NCBI GenBank assembly: GCA_963737225.1
Contig: CAVTSA010000002.1
Span: forward strand, 434,001-498,000
DNA length: 64,000 nucleotides
DNA from: CAVTSA01 sp963737225
Lineage (GTDB): Bacteria; Chloroflexota; Dormibacteria; Dormibacterales; Dormibacteraceae
Direction: 5' to 3'
Under the pieces are notes generated by a model, which did no database searches, was not told the DNA's origin, and worked only from the letters and a program-made list of their open reading frames with translations. Shown piece by piece: positions 1 through 7,653 of this stretch (position 1 is the stretch's first letter; each line of letters starts with the position of its first letter). The translations under genes and the position numbers were made by a program.

Positions 1-694
1 CCTCGAAGTCGCCCCGGCCCCGTACCAGGTCGGCCACCGGCGCCTCGGTCACCAGCCGGCCCCGGGCGATGATCGCAACCCGGTCGCAGAGCTGCTGTAC
101 CTCGGCCAGGACGTGGCTGGAGACGAAGACGGTCGCACCCCGGGCGACCAGCGAGTGCAGGAGGTCGCGCATCTCGACCACTCCCGCCGGGTCGAGGCCG
201 TTGGCGGGCTCGTCCAGGATCAGGAGGTCGGGGTCGTTGAGCATGGCGGCGGCGACGCCGAGCCGCTGCTTCATGCCCAGCGAGTACGAACGTACCCGGT
301 CACGCTGGCGCTGCTGGAGGTCGACCGTCCGGAGCACCTCGTCGATGCGGCGCTTGCCGATGCCGCGCAGGGGCCCGGCCAGGACCTCCAGGTTGGCGCG
401 CCCGGAAAGGTAGCCGTAGAGCGCCGGCGCCTCGATCAGCGCGCCGACACGCGGGAGCACCCGGGCCGGCGCGAGCGCCAGGTTCTGACCGAACAGCTCG
501 ACCGAGCCCGCCGTGGGCCGGATCAGGCCAAGCAGCATCCGGATGGTCGTCGTCTTGCCGGCCCCGTTGGGTCCCAGGAAGCCGAAGATCTCACCCTGTC
601 GGACGTCGAGGTTCAGCCGGTCGACCGCGAGCCGGTTCCCGTACCGCTTCGAAAGTTCGTGCGTCTGGAGCACGCGTTCAGCAGTCATCGTCAT
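1..694 (-). CDS. ABC transporter ATP-binding protein (3' end missing)
   Basis: ATPase subunit of an ABC transporter, probably a CcmA/DrrA-type exporter; only the first 231 codons are in the window. The Walker A motif GPNGAGKTTT lies about 40 residues in, followed by the signature-like segment SYSLGMKQRLG and Walker B LLILDEPANGLDP, then an H-loop in VSSHVLAEV. These are the standard nucleotide-binding elements in order. Start ATG at 694, with a second in-frame ATG at 688. The permease gene would lie beyond the left edge. It is divergent from mutY with a short 34-bp gap. Substrate cannot be told. Confidence 0.93.
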   Translation of the reverse strand, partial: MTMTAERVLQTHELSKRYGNRLAVDRLNLDVRQGEIFGFLGPNGAGKTTTIRMLLGLIRPTAGSVELFGQNLALAPARVLPRVGALIEAPALYGYLSGRANLEVLAGPLRGIGKRRIDEVLRTVDLQQRQRDRVRSYSLGMKQRLGVAAAMLNDPDLLILDEPANGLDPAGVVEMRDLLHSLVARGATVFVSSHVLAEVQQLCDRVAIIARGRLVTEAPVADLVRGRGDFE

Positions 695-728
695 GCATGC
701 TCAGCGCCAACCGTGTCGGTTCTGTGAC

Positions 729-1637
729 ATGTCCGAGGGACGGTTCGGGCGCCGGCCCGCCGGCAGCGTGGCCTGGGTGACGGCGTCGTTCGAGGCCCGG
801 CTGCTCGCCCACGCACGGGCCGGACTCCGTGATCTGCCCTGGCGCCGCACCCGGGACCCGTGGGCGGTCCTGGTCTCGGAGGTCATGCTCCAGCAGACGC
901 AGGCAGCGCGCGTGCGACCCCACTGGCACGCGTTCCTGCAAGAGTTCCCGACCGTCGCTGCCTGCGCGGCGGCGCCGCAGTCGGCGGTGGTGGCCCGCTG
1001 GCAGGGGCTCGGTTACAACCGGCGCGCGGTGGCGCTGCACCGCACCGCAGAGGCGGTGGTGTCCGACCACGGCGGCCAGTTCCCCGACACTGAGAAGGGG
1101 CTCCGCTCGCTGCCCGGCATCGGACCCTACACCGCGCGCGCCCTGCTCGCATTCGCGTTCGGCCGGCCGGTGGGGGTGCTCGACGTCAACGCGGGGCGGG
1201 TGCTGGCCCGGGCCGTCGCCGGCCGGTCGCTGGCACTCGGCGAGGCGCAGGCGCTTGCCGACCGGCTCTGCCCAACCGGCGAAGCCTGGCTCTGGAACCA
1301 GGCGATGCTGGATCTGGGGGCGGTCTGGTGCGTCCGTCGCGAGCCCCGGTGCCTGACCTGCCCGGTGCTCGACGCCTGCCGCTGGAACGCAACAGGCGGC
1401 GCTGACCCGGCATCCGGGTCCGCCGGCGAGAGCAGGCCCCAGTCACGCTTTCCGGGCTCCCACCGCCAGGGCCGCGGACGCCTGGTGCGGGTGCTGACGC
1501 GAGCCCCTGTGGAGCGGACGGCGCTGGCAGTGGCATGCGGCTGGCCCGATGACGCCGCGGCCGCCGAGCGCGCTGCGGAGGGCCTCGTCCGCGACGGGCT
1601 CGCCTGCTGGGAAGAGGGTCGCCTCCGCCTCAGGTGA
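729..1637 (+). CDS. mutY: A/G-specific adenine DNA glycosylase MutY
   Basis: Removes adenine mispaired with 8-oxoguanine (base excision repair). About 302 residues. LPWR and the catalytic-Glu segment SEVMLQQTQ lie near the N-terminus, then the helix-hairpin-helix LPGIGPYTARALLAF, then VLDVNAGRVLAR holding the catalytic Asp. A C-X6-C-X2-C-X5-C [4Fe-4S] motif follows in CVRREPRCLTCPVLDAC. The chain is short: the C-terminal NUDIX-like 8-oxoG recognition domain of long MutYs is absent and is replaced by a short winged-helix-like tail. ATG 729 is chosen because the frame upstream of it has no family similarity. The 3' end overlaps the convergent DUF2510 gene by 8 bp. Confidence 0.93.
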   Translation: MSEGRFGRRPAGSVAWVTASFEARLLAHARAGLRDLPWRRTRDPWAVLVSEVMLQQTQAARVRPHWHAFLQEFPTVAACAAAPQSAVVARWQGLGYNRRAVALHRTAEAVVSDHGGQFPDTEKGLRSLPGIGPYTARALLAFAFGRPVGVLDVNAGRVLARAVAGRSLALGEAQALADRLCPTGEAWLWNQAMLDLGAVWCVRREPRCLTCPVLDACRWNATGGADPASGSAGESRPQSRFPGSHRQGRGRLVRVLTRAPVERTALAVACGWPDDAAAAERAAEGLVRDGLACWEEGRLRLR

Positions 1638-2346
1638 GCGCGCGCACGATCTCGCCGTGGATCGCCACCGCGGCGGCGACGACCAGCTCGGCGCGGTCGG
1701 GCGGGAGCCGCAGCGGGACCTCGACGACGTGGCGCTCTCCCGACGGGGTGGGCGCCCAGTCCTGCGGCGAGGCGGTCGCCAGCAACGTGCCCTGCGTGTC
1801 GCGAACCGTCCACCACAGGCCCTCTGCGGGGCGCAAACGCACCACGCCGATCGGGTCCCGTGCGACGTAGGCGGTGAAGGTGGCGTCGTCCGCAAGGTCC
1901 TGCACCAGGCGGCCTACCTCGCTGCCGTCCGCCCGCTGGAACGTGAACTCCACCGGCCGGAGCTCGAGAGAGGTGCGGGAGGCGCTGAGCACAAGCCCCG
2001 CCTCCTCCGCCGACACGTCCCAGCGCTCATCGGAGCCCGTGCCGCCGGAGAGGGCGAAGACCTGCTCGGCGACCGAGAGCACGGCCTCCTCGGCCCGCGC
2101 CAGCTGGCGTCCGCGGTATCCGTAGATGCGCGCCGTGCCGCTCAACGTGGGGGCGGCGGACCCGCCGGTCGCCCAGCGGTGCACGACCAGCACCGGCTCC
2201 GTCAGCAGGGTGCCTTCTCCTTCCCAGATCGGCGAGTCCCGGATCGGCCCGCGGTCGGTGACCTGCGGAGTCCAGACACTGCCGTCCCACCGGCGCAGCT
2301 TGTGCGCGCCCCAGGGATCGGAGTACCAGCCTGGTTTCGGCGCCAT
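1630..2346 (-). CDS. DUF2510 domain protein
   Basis: Protein of 238 residues. The N-terminal 35 residues match the DUF2510 pattern: GWYSDPWGAHKLRRWDGSVW, a small Trp-rich motif common in high-GC Gram-positive lineages and usually joined to membrane or regulatory domains. The remainder is a soluble-looking alpha/beta region without a motif I recognise, and no transmembrane helix is evident. A TAGAAT -10 box ends 9 nt before the ATG, so the message is probably leaderless. Function unknown. Confidence 0.8.
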   Translation of the reverse strand: MAPKPGWYSDPWGAHKLRRWDGSVWTPQVTDRGPIRDSPIWEGEGTLLTEPVLVVHRWATGGSAAPTLSGTARIYGYRGRQLARAEEAVLSVAEQVFALSGGTGSDERWDVSAEEAGLVLSASRTSLELRPVEFTFQRADGSEVGRLVQDLADDATFTAYVARDPIGVVRLRPAEGLWWTVRDTQGTLLATASPQDWAPTPSGERHVVEVPLRLPPDRAELVVAAAVAIHGEIVRALT

Positions 2347-2355
2347 CGCGTTCCG

Positions 2356-2361
2356 ATTCTA
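2356..2361 (-). promoter_or_regulatory. -10 box, leaderless promoter of the DUF2510 gene
   Basis: TAGAAT on the minus strand, 9 nt upstream of the ATG at 2346. No Shine-Dalgarno lies between box and start and no clear -35 is visible. Confidence 0.55.
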
Positions 2362-2482
2362 GAAACCAATCAAACGGCGGCGCCTCGCGTTTGTACACCG
2401 AAGCACGTCAAAACGCGGGTCTTGAGGTTCGTTGGCGGACAAACGGCCCCCTTCCGTCCTCGGTGGTAGCCTCCGGGGTGCC

Positions 2483-3190
2483 TTGACCGGGCCCTGGCTC
2501 CCCTTGCTCGCGTTCGCGGCCGGGGTGCTCAGCTTCTCCTCGCCCTGCATCCTGCCGCTGATCCCGGGCTACGTCGGCTACATGTCCGGCGTCGCCGGCT
2601 CACGGGGGCGGACGCTGGGCGCCGCGGTCCTCTTCGTCCTCGGCTTCACGCTCGTCTTCGCCGCGCTCGGCGCCGCCGCCTCCTCGGTCGGCTCGCTGCT
2701 GAACCTCCACCGGATCCTCCTCGAGCAGGTGGCCGGCATCCTGGTCATCCTCCTGGGCCTGTTCCTGATCGGGATCGTCCGGATCCCGGTGATGCTGCGT
2801 GAAGGCCGCCCCCTCCTGGGCTGGGCCAAGCCGGGGCCCGGGGGCGCGCTCCTGCTCGGCATCGGCTTCGCGTTCGGCTGGACGCCCTGCATCGGCCCGG
2901 TCCTGGGCGCCATCCTGCTGCTCGCGTCGGCCCAGACCACGGTGGCTTCCGGGACGCTGCTGCTTTTGCTCTACTCGATCGGGCTTGGGGTCCCGTTCGT
3001 GGTCGCCGCCCTGCTCCTGGACCGGGTCACGGGCGTGCGCAAGTGGCTCACCCGTCACGGTCGTGGGATCGAGGTGGCGGGCGGCGTGCTGCTGATCGCG
3101 ATGGGGGTGCTGATGTTCACCGACCGGCTGGACCAGGTGTTCGCTCCTGCGCTGGAGCTCTACTCGCAGCTTCGCTGGCCCCCCATCTGA
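2483..3190 (+). CDS. ccdA: CcdA-like thiol-disulfide membrane protein
   Basis: Polytopic membrane protein of the CcdA/DsbD-transmembrane family. It carries electrons from cytoplasmic thioredoxin across the membrane, usually for cytochrome c maturation. About six hydrophobic segments are visible. The first cysteine is in SFSSPCILPLIPGYVGYMSG and the second in GFAFGWTPCIGPVLG, the paired redox cysteines expected in TM1 and TM4. TTG 2483 gives the family's normal N-terminus and sits 10 nt after a TAGCCT -10 box (2467-2472). An in-frame TTG at 2432 would add 17 polar residues. A c-type cytochrome is encoded at 49.0-49.6 kb in this window. Confidence 0.88.
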   Translation: MTGPWLPLLAFAAGVLSFSSPCILPLIPGYVGYMSGVAGSRGRTLGAAVLFVLGFTLVFAALGAAASSVGSLLNLHRILLEQVAGILVILLGLFLIGIVRIPVMLREGRPLLGWAKPGPGGALLLGIGFAFGWTPCIGPVLGAILLLASAQTTVASGTLLLLLYSIGLGVPFVVAALLLDRVTGVRKWLTRHGRGIEVAGGVLLIAMGVLMFTDRLDQVFAPALELYSQLRWPPI

Positions 3191-3194
3191 CTTC

Positions 3195-3257
3195 CCCGAG
3201 TGCCGGCGCTCGGGCCTCGACGCGGGTCGCAGGAGCCATGAGTGCCGGCACTCGGGC
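3195..3257. repeat. Pair of GAGTGCCGGCRCTC palindromes, 42 bp apart
   Basis: A 14-bp palindrome occurs at 3198-3211 (one mismatch; the symmetry extends to 20 bp, 3195-3214) and again, perfect, at 3240-3253. Both are followed by GGGC, so 18 bp are directly repeated. The 42-bp period equals about four helical turns. The pair lies between ccdA and the sensor kinase and could be a dimeric operator. No T-tract follows, so terminator function is less likely. Confidence 0.6.
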
Positions 3258-3334
3258 TCCCTCGCCGGCCGGCCCTGGGGGTCGGTCGTTGGGCCGATGC
3301 GAGGTGCGCCCCGCCAGGGGGACGATGGAGTGAG

Positions 3335-4528
3335 ATGCAACCGCAGCAGTGGCTGGAGGACGATTGCGGGCGGATGTCCCGTGATGACGCCGAGCTCGTC
3401 GCCCGCCACGCGCTGAAGCTCCTGGCGCTGGCCGGCGACCCTGACCTGGACGAGATCCTGCGCGGGGTGCTGCGCAGCGCGCGGGCGCTGGCCGGTGCGC
3501 GCTACGGCGCCCTCGGCATTCCGGATCTCCTCGGCGGCTTCGACCGCTTCCTCACCACCGGCATCGACGAGGAGCAGGCGGAACGGATCGGCGAGCTGCC
3601 GCGTCGCCACGGGGTGCTGGGACTGCTCCTGGAGGAAGGATCGTCGATCCGGATCGACGACATCCGTACGCATCCCAAGTTCTGGGGCTACCCGCGGGAG
3701 CACCCGGTGATGACCGACTTCCTGGGTGTCCCGATCAGCCACCGGGGAGAGATCCTGGGCAACCTGTACCTCTCGGGAAGCACCCGCGACCGCTTCACCG
3801 AGCGTGACGAGCACCTGGTGGAGACGCTTGCCGCCTACGCCGGCGTCGCGATCGCGAACCAGCGAGTCTACGGTCGGGCACAGGAGCTGGCCCTCGCCGA
3901 GGAACGGGCGCGTCTGGGTCGCGACCTCCACGACGCGGTCGCCCAGGACCTCTTCGCGATCGCGCTCGAGGCGCGGTCAGCGGCGCTGCAGACGCCGCCG
4001 GGTGCGGGCCGGGAGGCCCTGGCACGGCTGGAGGAGCACGCTCAGTCGGCCTTGCGCGACATGCGGGGGCTGGTCGAGGAGCTTCGTCCCAAGACGCTCG
4101 ACCAGGACGGGCTGGCGGCGACGCTGCAGGCCCACGTGGAGGCGCTGCGGCGCGCCCAGGCGGCACCCATCGAGGCCCAGATCGACCCGCTGCCGGGCAT
4201 CGAGGGTGAGGCGGCCCTGGCGCTGCTGCGGATCGCGCAGGAGGCGCTCTACAATGCGCTGCGGCACGCGCCGGGCGCTCCGGTCATGCTGCGCCTGACC
4301 TCCCGCGGGGGTCTGGTCCGCCTCGAGGTGCGAGATCAGGGCCCGGGCTTCGATCCGCGTCGGATATCGCGCACCGAGCGCCACCAGGGCCTGGCCAACA
4401 TGCGCCAGCGCACGGCCGCCGTGGGCGGGCGCCTGCGCATCACCTCCGCCCCGAAGAAGGGCACCGCGATCATGGCCACGGTGCCGGTGAACGGGAGCCA
4501 GGGTGGCGCCGTGGAGCGCGTGTCGTGA
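3335..4528 (+). CDS. GAF-domain sensor histidine kinase (NarX/DegS class)
   Basis: Cytoplasmic two-component kinase of about 397 residues. The N-terminal half (about residues 25-185) is a GAF domain (ARYGALGIPDLLGG ... DFLGVPISHRGEILGNLYLS). The HisKA_3 dimerisation helix follows, with phospho-acceptor His in LGRDLHDAVAQDLF, then an HATPase_c domain with an N-box (EALYNALRHAP) and G-box (VRDQGPGFDP). No transmembrane segment is seen, so the input is probably a small ligand or redox state. Start ATG 3335 follows GATGGAG. Its stop overlaps the response regulator start by 4 bp (GTGA), so the two are a cognate pair. The palindrome pair lies just upstream. Confidence 0.92.
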   Translation: MQPQQWLEDDCGRMSRDDAELVARHALKLLALAGDPDLDEILRGVLRSARALAGARYGALGIPDLLGGFDRFLTTGIDEEQAERIGELPRRHGVLGLLLEEGSSIRIDDIRTHPKFWGYPREHPVMTDFLGVPISHRGEILGNLYLSGSTRDRFTERDEHLVETLAAYAGVAIANQRVYGRAQELALAEERARLGRDLHDAVAQDLFAIALEARSAALQTPPGAGREALARLEEHAQSALRDMRGLVEELRPKTLDQDGLAATLQAHVEALRRAQAAPIEAQIDPLPGIEGEAALALLRIAQEALYNALRHAPGAPVMLRLTSRGGLVRLEVRDQGPGFDPRRISRTERHQGLANMRQRTAAVGGRLRITSAPKKGTAIMATVPVNGSQGGAVERVS

Positions 4529-5178
4529 TCAAGGTCTACCTGGTCGACGATCACGCGGTAGTGCGTCAGGGGCTCCGGACCTTCCTCGACCTGCAGCCCG
4601 ACATCGATGTCGTGGGTGAGGCGGCGGGGGGCGACCAGGCGCTGCGTGAGGGCCCGGCGGCGGCGCCGGATGTGATCCTGCTCGACCTGGTGATGCCCGA
4701 GGGCGATGGGCTGACGGCGCTGCGCAGGCTTCGCGAGGTACTCCCTGGCACCCGCGTGCTCGTGCTCTCGAGCTTCGGCAACGACGCCAACGTGGCGGCG
4801 GCGATGCGGGCGGGCGCCGCCGGCTACCTGCTCAAGGACGTCGATCCGCAAGCGCTGGCGGCCTCGATCCGGGATGTCCACGCGGGCCGGGCGGCGCTCC
4901 ACCCTGACGTGTTGTCACGCCTGCTTCGCCAGCGCGCGGCTCCACCGGCCTCCCAGCTCACCGCTCGCGAGCTGGAGGTCCTGGTCTGCATCACCGACGG
5001 CCTCGCGAACAAGCAGATCGCCCGCCGGCTGGGGATCACGGAGAAGACGGTCAAGACCCACGTCAGCTCGATCCTCGGCAAGCTCGGGGTGCAGGATCGC
5101 ACCGAGGCGGCGGTGGCGGCGATCCGCGACCGGCTGGTCCCCGATCCGGCGGAACGGGAGGCGCAGCGGGTCCGCTGA
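4525..5178 (+). CDS. NarL/FixJ-family response regulator
   Basis: DNA-binding partner of the preceding kinase. The receiver domain (about 1-120) has the acidic pair in YLVDDHAVVR, phospho-Asp in VILLDLVMPEGDG, Ser in VLVLSSF and Lys in YLLKDV. A LuxR-type helix-turn-helix follows: LTARELEVLVCITDGLANKQ then KTVKTHVSSILGKL. Start is GTG within GTGA. All catalytic receiver residues are intact. Target genes are not evident; the palindromes at 3.2 kb are a possible autoregulatory site. Confidence 0.94.
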   Translation: MIKVYLVDDHAVVRQGLRTFLDLQPDIDVVGEAAGGDQALREGPAAAPDVILLDLVMPEGDGLTALRRLREVLPGTRVLVLSSFGNDANVAAAMRAGAAGYLLKDVDPQALAASIRDVHAGRAALHPDVLSRLLRQRAAPPASQLTARELEVLVCITDGLANKQIARRLGITEKTVKTHVSSILGKLGVQDRTEAAVAAIRDRLVPDPAEREAQRVR

Positions 5179-5192
5179 CCCTGAGGCGTTGC

Positions 5193-5633
5193 TCAGGCCG
5201 GCGGGCGCCAGTCCGCCATCGCCCGCCGCAGGTGGGCGCCGAGCCGCTGGCGGCGGGCCTGCTCGTCCTGCTGCAGACGGGCGTCCGGCGCCCCGTGGTC
5301 GCAGCTGGCGAGGCGAGCCCAGGATTCCGCGGAGCGCCGCAGATCGCCGTGCCAGCGGATCAGGTCCTCCGGGTCGTCGGACGCACGCTGGGCCCGCCGG
5401 TGCCACCACATGAACGCGCAGAGCTCGCTGCGCAGCGGTTCGTGCCGGGCCCAGCAGTCGGGCAGGGCTACCCAGCCGGCGTAGGTGCGGCGCAGCCACT
5501 CGACCCATACCGCGAGATCGCGCCAGCTCTCCTGCAGCTCGGCCACCGAGGCGCCCGACCAATCCCAGGGCGGCGCGGCGGGATCGCCGCCGAGATCGCC
5601 CTCCGACAGCATCTGCGAGGCCACGGACGGCAT
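5193..5633 (-). CDS. Conserved hypothetical protein, DUF4913-like
   Basis: Protein of 146 residues rich in Trp, Arg and Glu. The central segment (LPDCWARHEPLRSELCAFMW) resembles the conserved core of DUF4913 proteins of actinobacterial type, which are of unknown function and often near replication or plasmid genes. No signal peptide or membrane segment. It converges on the two-component operon with a 14-bp gap. The assignment rests on a short motif, so treat it as tentative. Confidence 0.6.
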   Translation of the reverse strand: MPSVASQMLSEGDLGGDPAAPPWDWSGASVAELQESWRDLAVWVEWLRRTYAGWVALPDCWARHEPLRSELCAFMWWHRRAQRASDDPEDLIRWHGDLRRSAESWARLASCDHGAPDARLQQDEQARRQRLGAHLRRAMADWRPPA

Positions 5634-5713
5634 GGTAGCCGCCCGCGCGGGCCTTCACGCGCGATCTCGCACTTTGACCGTCTGCCGTCCGCCTCCCGGC
5701 CGGCCACCAGGGT

Positions 5714-6853
5714 TCAGTACGCGGCCGGGTCGAGACTCGCCGGCAGCCGGGTCAGGTTCCGGTATCCCCCGTCGACCACCACCACCAGGTCTTCGACGCG
5801 GACGCCGCCCAGCCCCTCCTGATAGAGACCCGGCTCGACGCTGACCACGTCGCCCGCGAGCAGGGGGTAGCGGGCGTCGCGCAGCGCGGGTGCCTCGTGG
5901 ACCTGCAGGCCGACGCCGTGCCCGGTGGAGTGGATCATGCGCGGCACACCGTCGGGCCCCTCCAGGCCCGGGGCCAGGGTGCCGAACCCGTGGTCGACGA
6001 GCGTCCGGCAGGCCGTCCGGTGCACGTCGCGGCCGTCGGCACCCGCCCGCACGGCGGTCATCGCCTGGCCCATCGCGTCGACGCACGCCTGGTGCATGGC
6101 CTCGAACCGGGTCGCCCCCTCGCCGACCACCACGGTGCGGGTCAGGTCGCCGTGGTAGCCGCTCGCCAGGTGGCGCGGAAAGATGTCGATGATCACCGGC
6201 GCGCCGGCCTGGATCGGACCGGTTCCCCGGTAGTGGGGCATCGCGCACTCGGGCGAGCCGGCGATGATCGCCTCCAGGTTGGCGCAGCCGTGCTCGAGCA
6301 GCACCTCCTGGCAGCGCGCGAGCAGACGCTCCGAGGTGAGCGCCGTGCTTCCGGCCCAGAGCCGCCCGTCCGGTCCCGGACGCGACTCGCGCAACCGGTG
6401 CACGACCGCCCGCAGCGCCGCCTGTGCGGCGTCCTGCGCCTCCTGGATGCGCTCGATCTCGGCGGGGGCCTTGGTGCGGCGCTCCGCGACGAGCAGCGCC
6501 GGGTCGACGTCGACCGCCAGCCCCTGGCCGAGGAGCGCCTGGTAGAGGGCGGCCGGCAGGTCGCCGGCGACGCGGACCCCCTCCCGTCCGCGCTCGCCGA
6601 GCAGCTGTCGCGCCACCCGCCCCCAGTTGGCGCTCTCCTCCTCGCCTTCGGTCCACCCCATCTCGGACCGGTCGACGACGCGTGCGGCACGCCCCTGCGC
6701 CCGGGCCCGCGCATGTTCCAGCGCCGACACGCAGAGCACGTCGTCTCCGTCCGCGAACCGCACGTAGAGCCCGGCTTCGACGTCGAAGCCGCTCGCGTAC
6801 CGGAACGCGGGATCGCCGTCGCGGGCGGCCAGCAGCAGCGTCTCCTCGGTCAT
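5714..6853 (-). CDS. M24-family metallopeptidase (Xaa-Pro aminopeptidase-like)
   Basis: Creatinase/aminopeptidase P-fold hydrolase of 379 residues that would remove N-terminal residues next to proline. The first 150 residues form the non-catalytic domain. The pita-bread domain has the metal ligands expected for M24: two Asp in IIDIFPRHLASGYHGDLTRT, His in HSTGHGVGL, Glu in VSVEPGLY and Glu in GGVRVEDLVVV. A GAGGAG site sits 6 nt before ATG 6853. The ATG overlaps the stop of the HTH gene upstream by 4 bp (ATGA). Confidence 0.88.
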   Translation of the reverse strand: MTEETLLLAARDGDPAFRYASGFDVEAGLYVRFADGDDVLCVSALEHARARAQGRAARVVDRSEMGWTEGEEESANWGRVARQLLGERGREGVRVAGDLPAALYQALLGQGLAVDVDPALLVAERRTKAPAEIERIQEAQDAAQAALRAVVHRLRESRPGPDGRLWAGSTALTSERLLARCQEVLLEHGCANLEAIIAGSPECAMPHYRGTGPIQAGAPVIIDIFPRHLASGYHGDLTRTVVVGEGATRFEAMHQACVDAMGQAMTAVRAGADGRDVHRTACRTLVDHGFGTLAPGLEGPDGVPRMIHSTGHGVGLQVHEAPALRDARYPLLAGDVVSVEPGLYQEGLGGVRVEDLVVVVDGGYRNLTRLPASLDPAAY

Positions 6854-7314
6854 GGCGTCTCCTCATGGGGTGGTCTCGGGGGCCGGCGCTTTCGCCGGCG
6901 CGGGCGGTTCGGGAGCGCCAGCCGCCGCTCGACCGCCTCGGCGAACAGCTGGGCCAGGGCCGCCGGTGCCAGCGCGTCGACCTCACCCTCGAGCTGGGTC
7001 GCGAACGCGGCCGGGGCTTCGGTCTCGACCAGGCGGCGGAGCTCTCCGTACGCCTCGGCCAGCCCGTGGGGGCCACGGTGGGTGGCCGGGCTCAGCGCCA
7101 GCGCTTCCTGCAGCCGGTAGCCATCGGCGTAGCTGATGTCGAAGCCGATCCCTCGCAGATGGTCGAGGTCGCGGTACAGCGTGCGCTCCGAGCTGCCCAC
7201 CGCCGCCGCCAGGTGCGCCGGGTCCAGCCCCGGCCGCCGGATCACGTTGTCGAGGATCCGCAGCATCCTGCTGAGCCGCAGCGAGCGGCGACCCAGCGGG
7301 CGGGATCGAGGCAC
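6850..7314 (-). CDS. HTH (DeoR/HTH_11-type) transcriptional regulator
   Basis: Protein of 154 residues. An N-terminal helix-turn-helix of the kind found in WYL/DeoR regulators is seen at about residues 15-70 (LRILDNVIRRPGLDPAHLAA ... SSERTLYRDLDHLRGIGFDI ... YRLQE). The C-terminal half is helical and ends in a basic, proline-rich tail; it has no WYL domain, so the protein is a short version. GTG start without a visible ribosome site. It is co-transcribed with the M24 peptidase (4-bp overlap), which it may regulate. Confidence 0.75.
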   Translation of the reverse strand: MPRSRPLGRRSLRLSRMLRILDNVIRRPGLDPAHLAAAVGSSERTLYRDLDHLRGIGFDISYADGYRLQEALALSPATHRGPHGLAEAYGELRRLVETEAPAAFATQLEGEVDALAPAALAQLFAEAVERRLALPNRPRRRKRRPPRPPHEETP

Positions 7315-7332
7315 GCTCGCGAGGCGGACGGA

Positions 7333-7560
7333 TCAGCCGAGCTCGGGCCAGGCCGACCCGCTGGCCTCGAACGGGTCGGGCTCGTCCTCGTGTCCGGTGC
7401 GCTGCCGGAAGCGGCTGGCCACGATCTGGACCGCCATCGTCTTCGGGATGCCGAGCTTGGTGAGCGACTTGACCTCGTCGGCCATGACGCGGTCACGCGC
7501 CGCCTCCAACGCGGTCAACACCTCATCCACGGTCGCCGTTCTCGCATGGGGCTCTGTCAT
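7333..7560 (-). CDS. Small conserved-looking hypothetical protein, 75 aa
   Basis: Short acidic protein beginning MTEPHARTATVDEVLTALEA. It looks mostly helical and has no cysteine motif, signal peptide or membrane segment. A TACGAT box (7574-7579, minus strand) ends 13 nt before the ATG. It is the first gene of the minus-strand run that includes the HTH regulator and M24 peptidase (18-bp gap to the HTH gene). Function not recognised. Confidence 0.6.
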   Translation of the reverse strand: MTEPHARTATVDEVLTALEAARDRVMADEVKSLTKLGIPKTMAVQIVASRFRQRTGHEDEPDPFEASGSAWPELG

Positions 7561-7641
7561 CGAGTTGCACGGGATCGTACGCGACCTCCGGGAGGATCGA
7601 GCCGGGGTGGGCCGGATTCCCCAAAATCGTTCCTCTCGGCA

Positions 7642-7647
7642 TAACCT
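7642..7647 (+). promoter_or_regulatory. -10 box, leaderless promoter of the EF-G-like gene
   Basis: TAACCT ends 6 nt before GTG 7654. No ribosome site lies between them, which is the spacing expected if transcription starts at the start codon. Confidence 0.5.
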
Positions 7648-7653
7648 TCTACC

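Noticed and set aside
5193..5633. Calling the DUF4913-like gene a phage or plasmid remnant
   Set aside because: No integrase, repeat or other mobile marker nearby, and the motif match is short.
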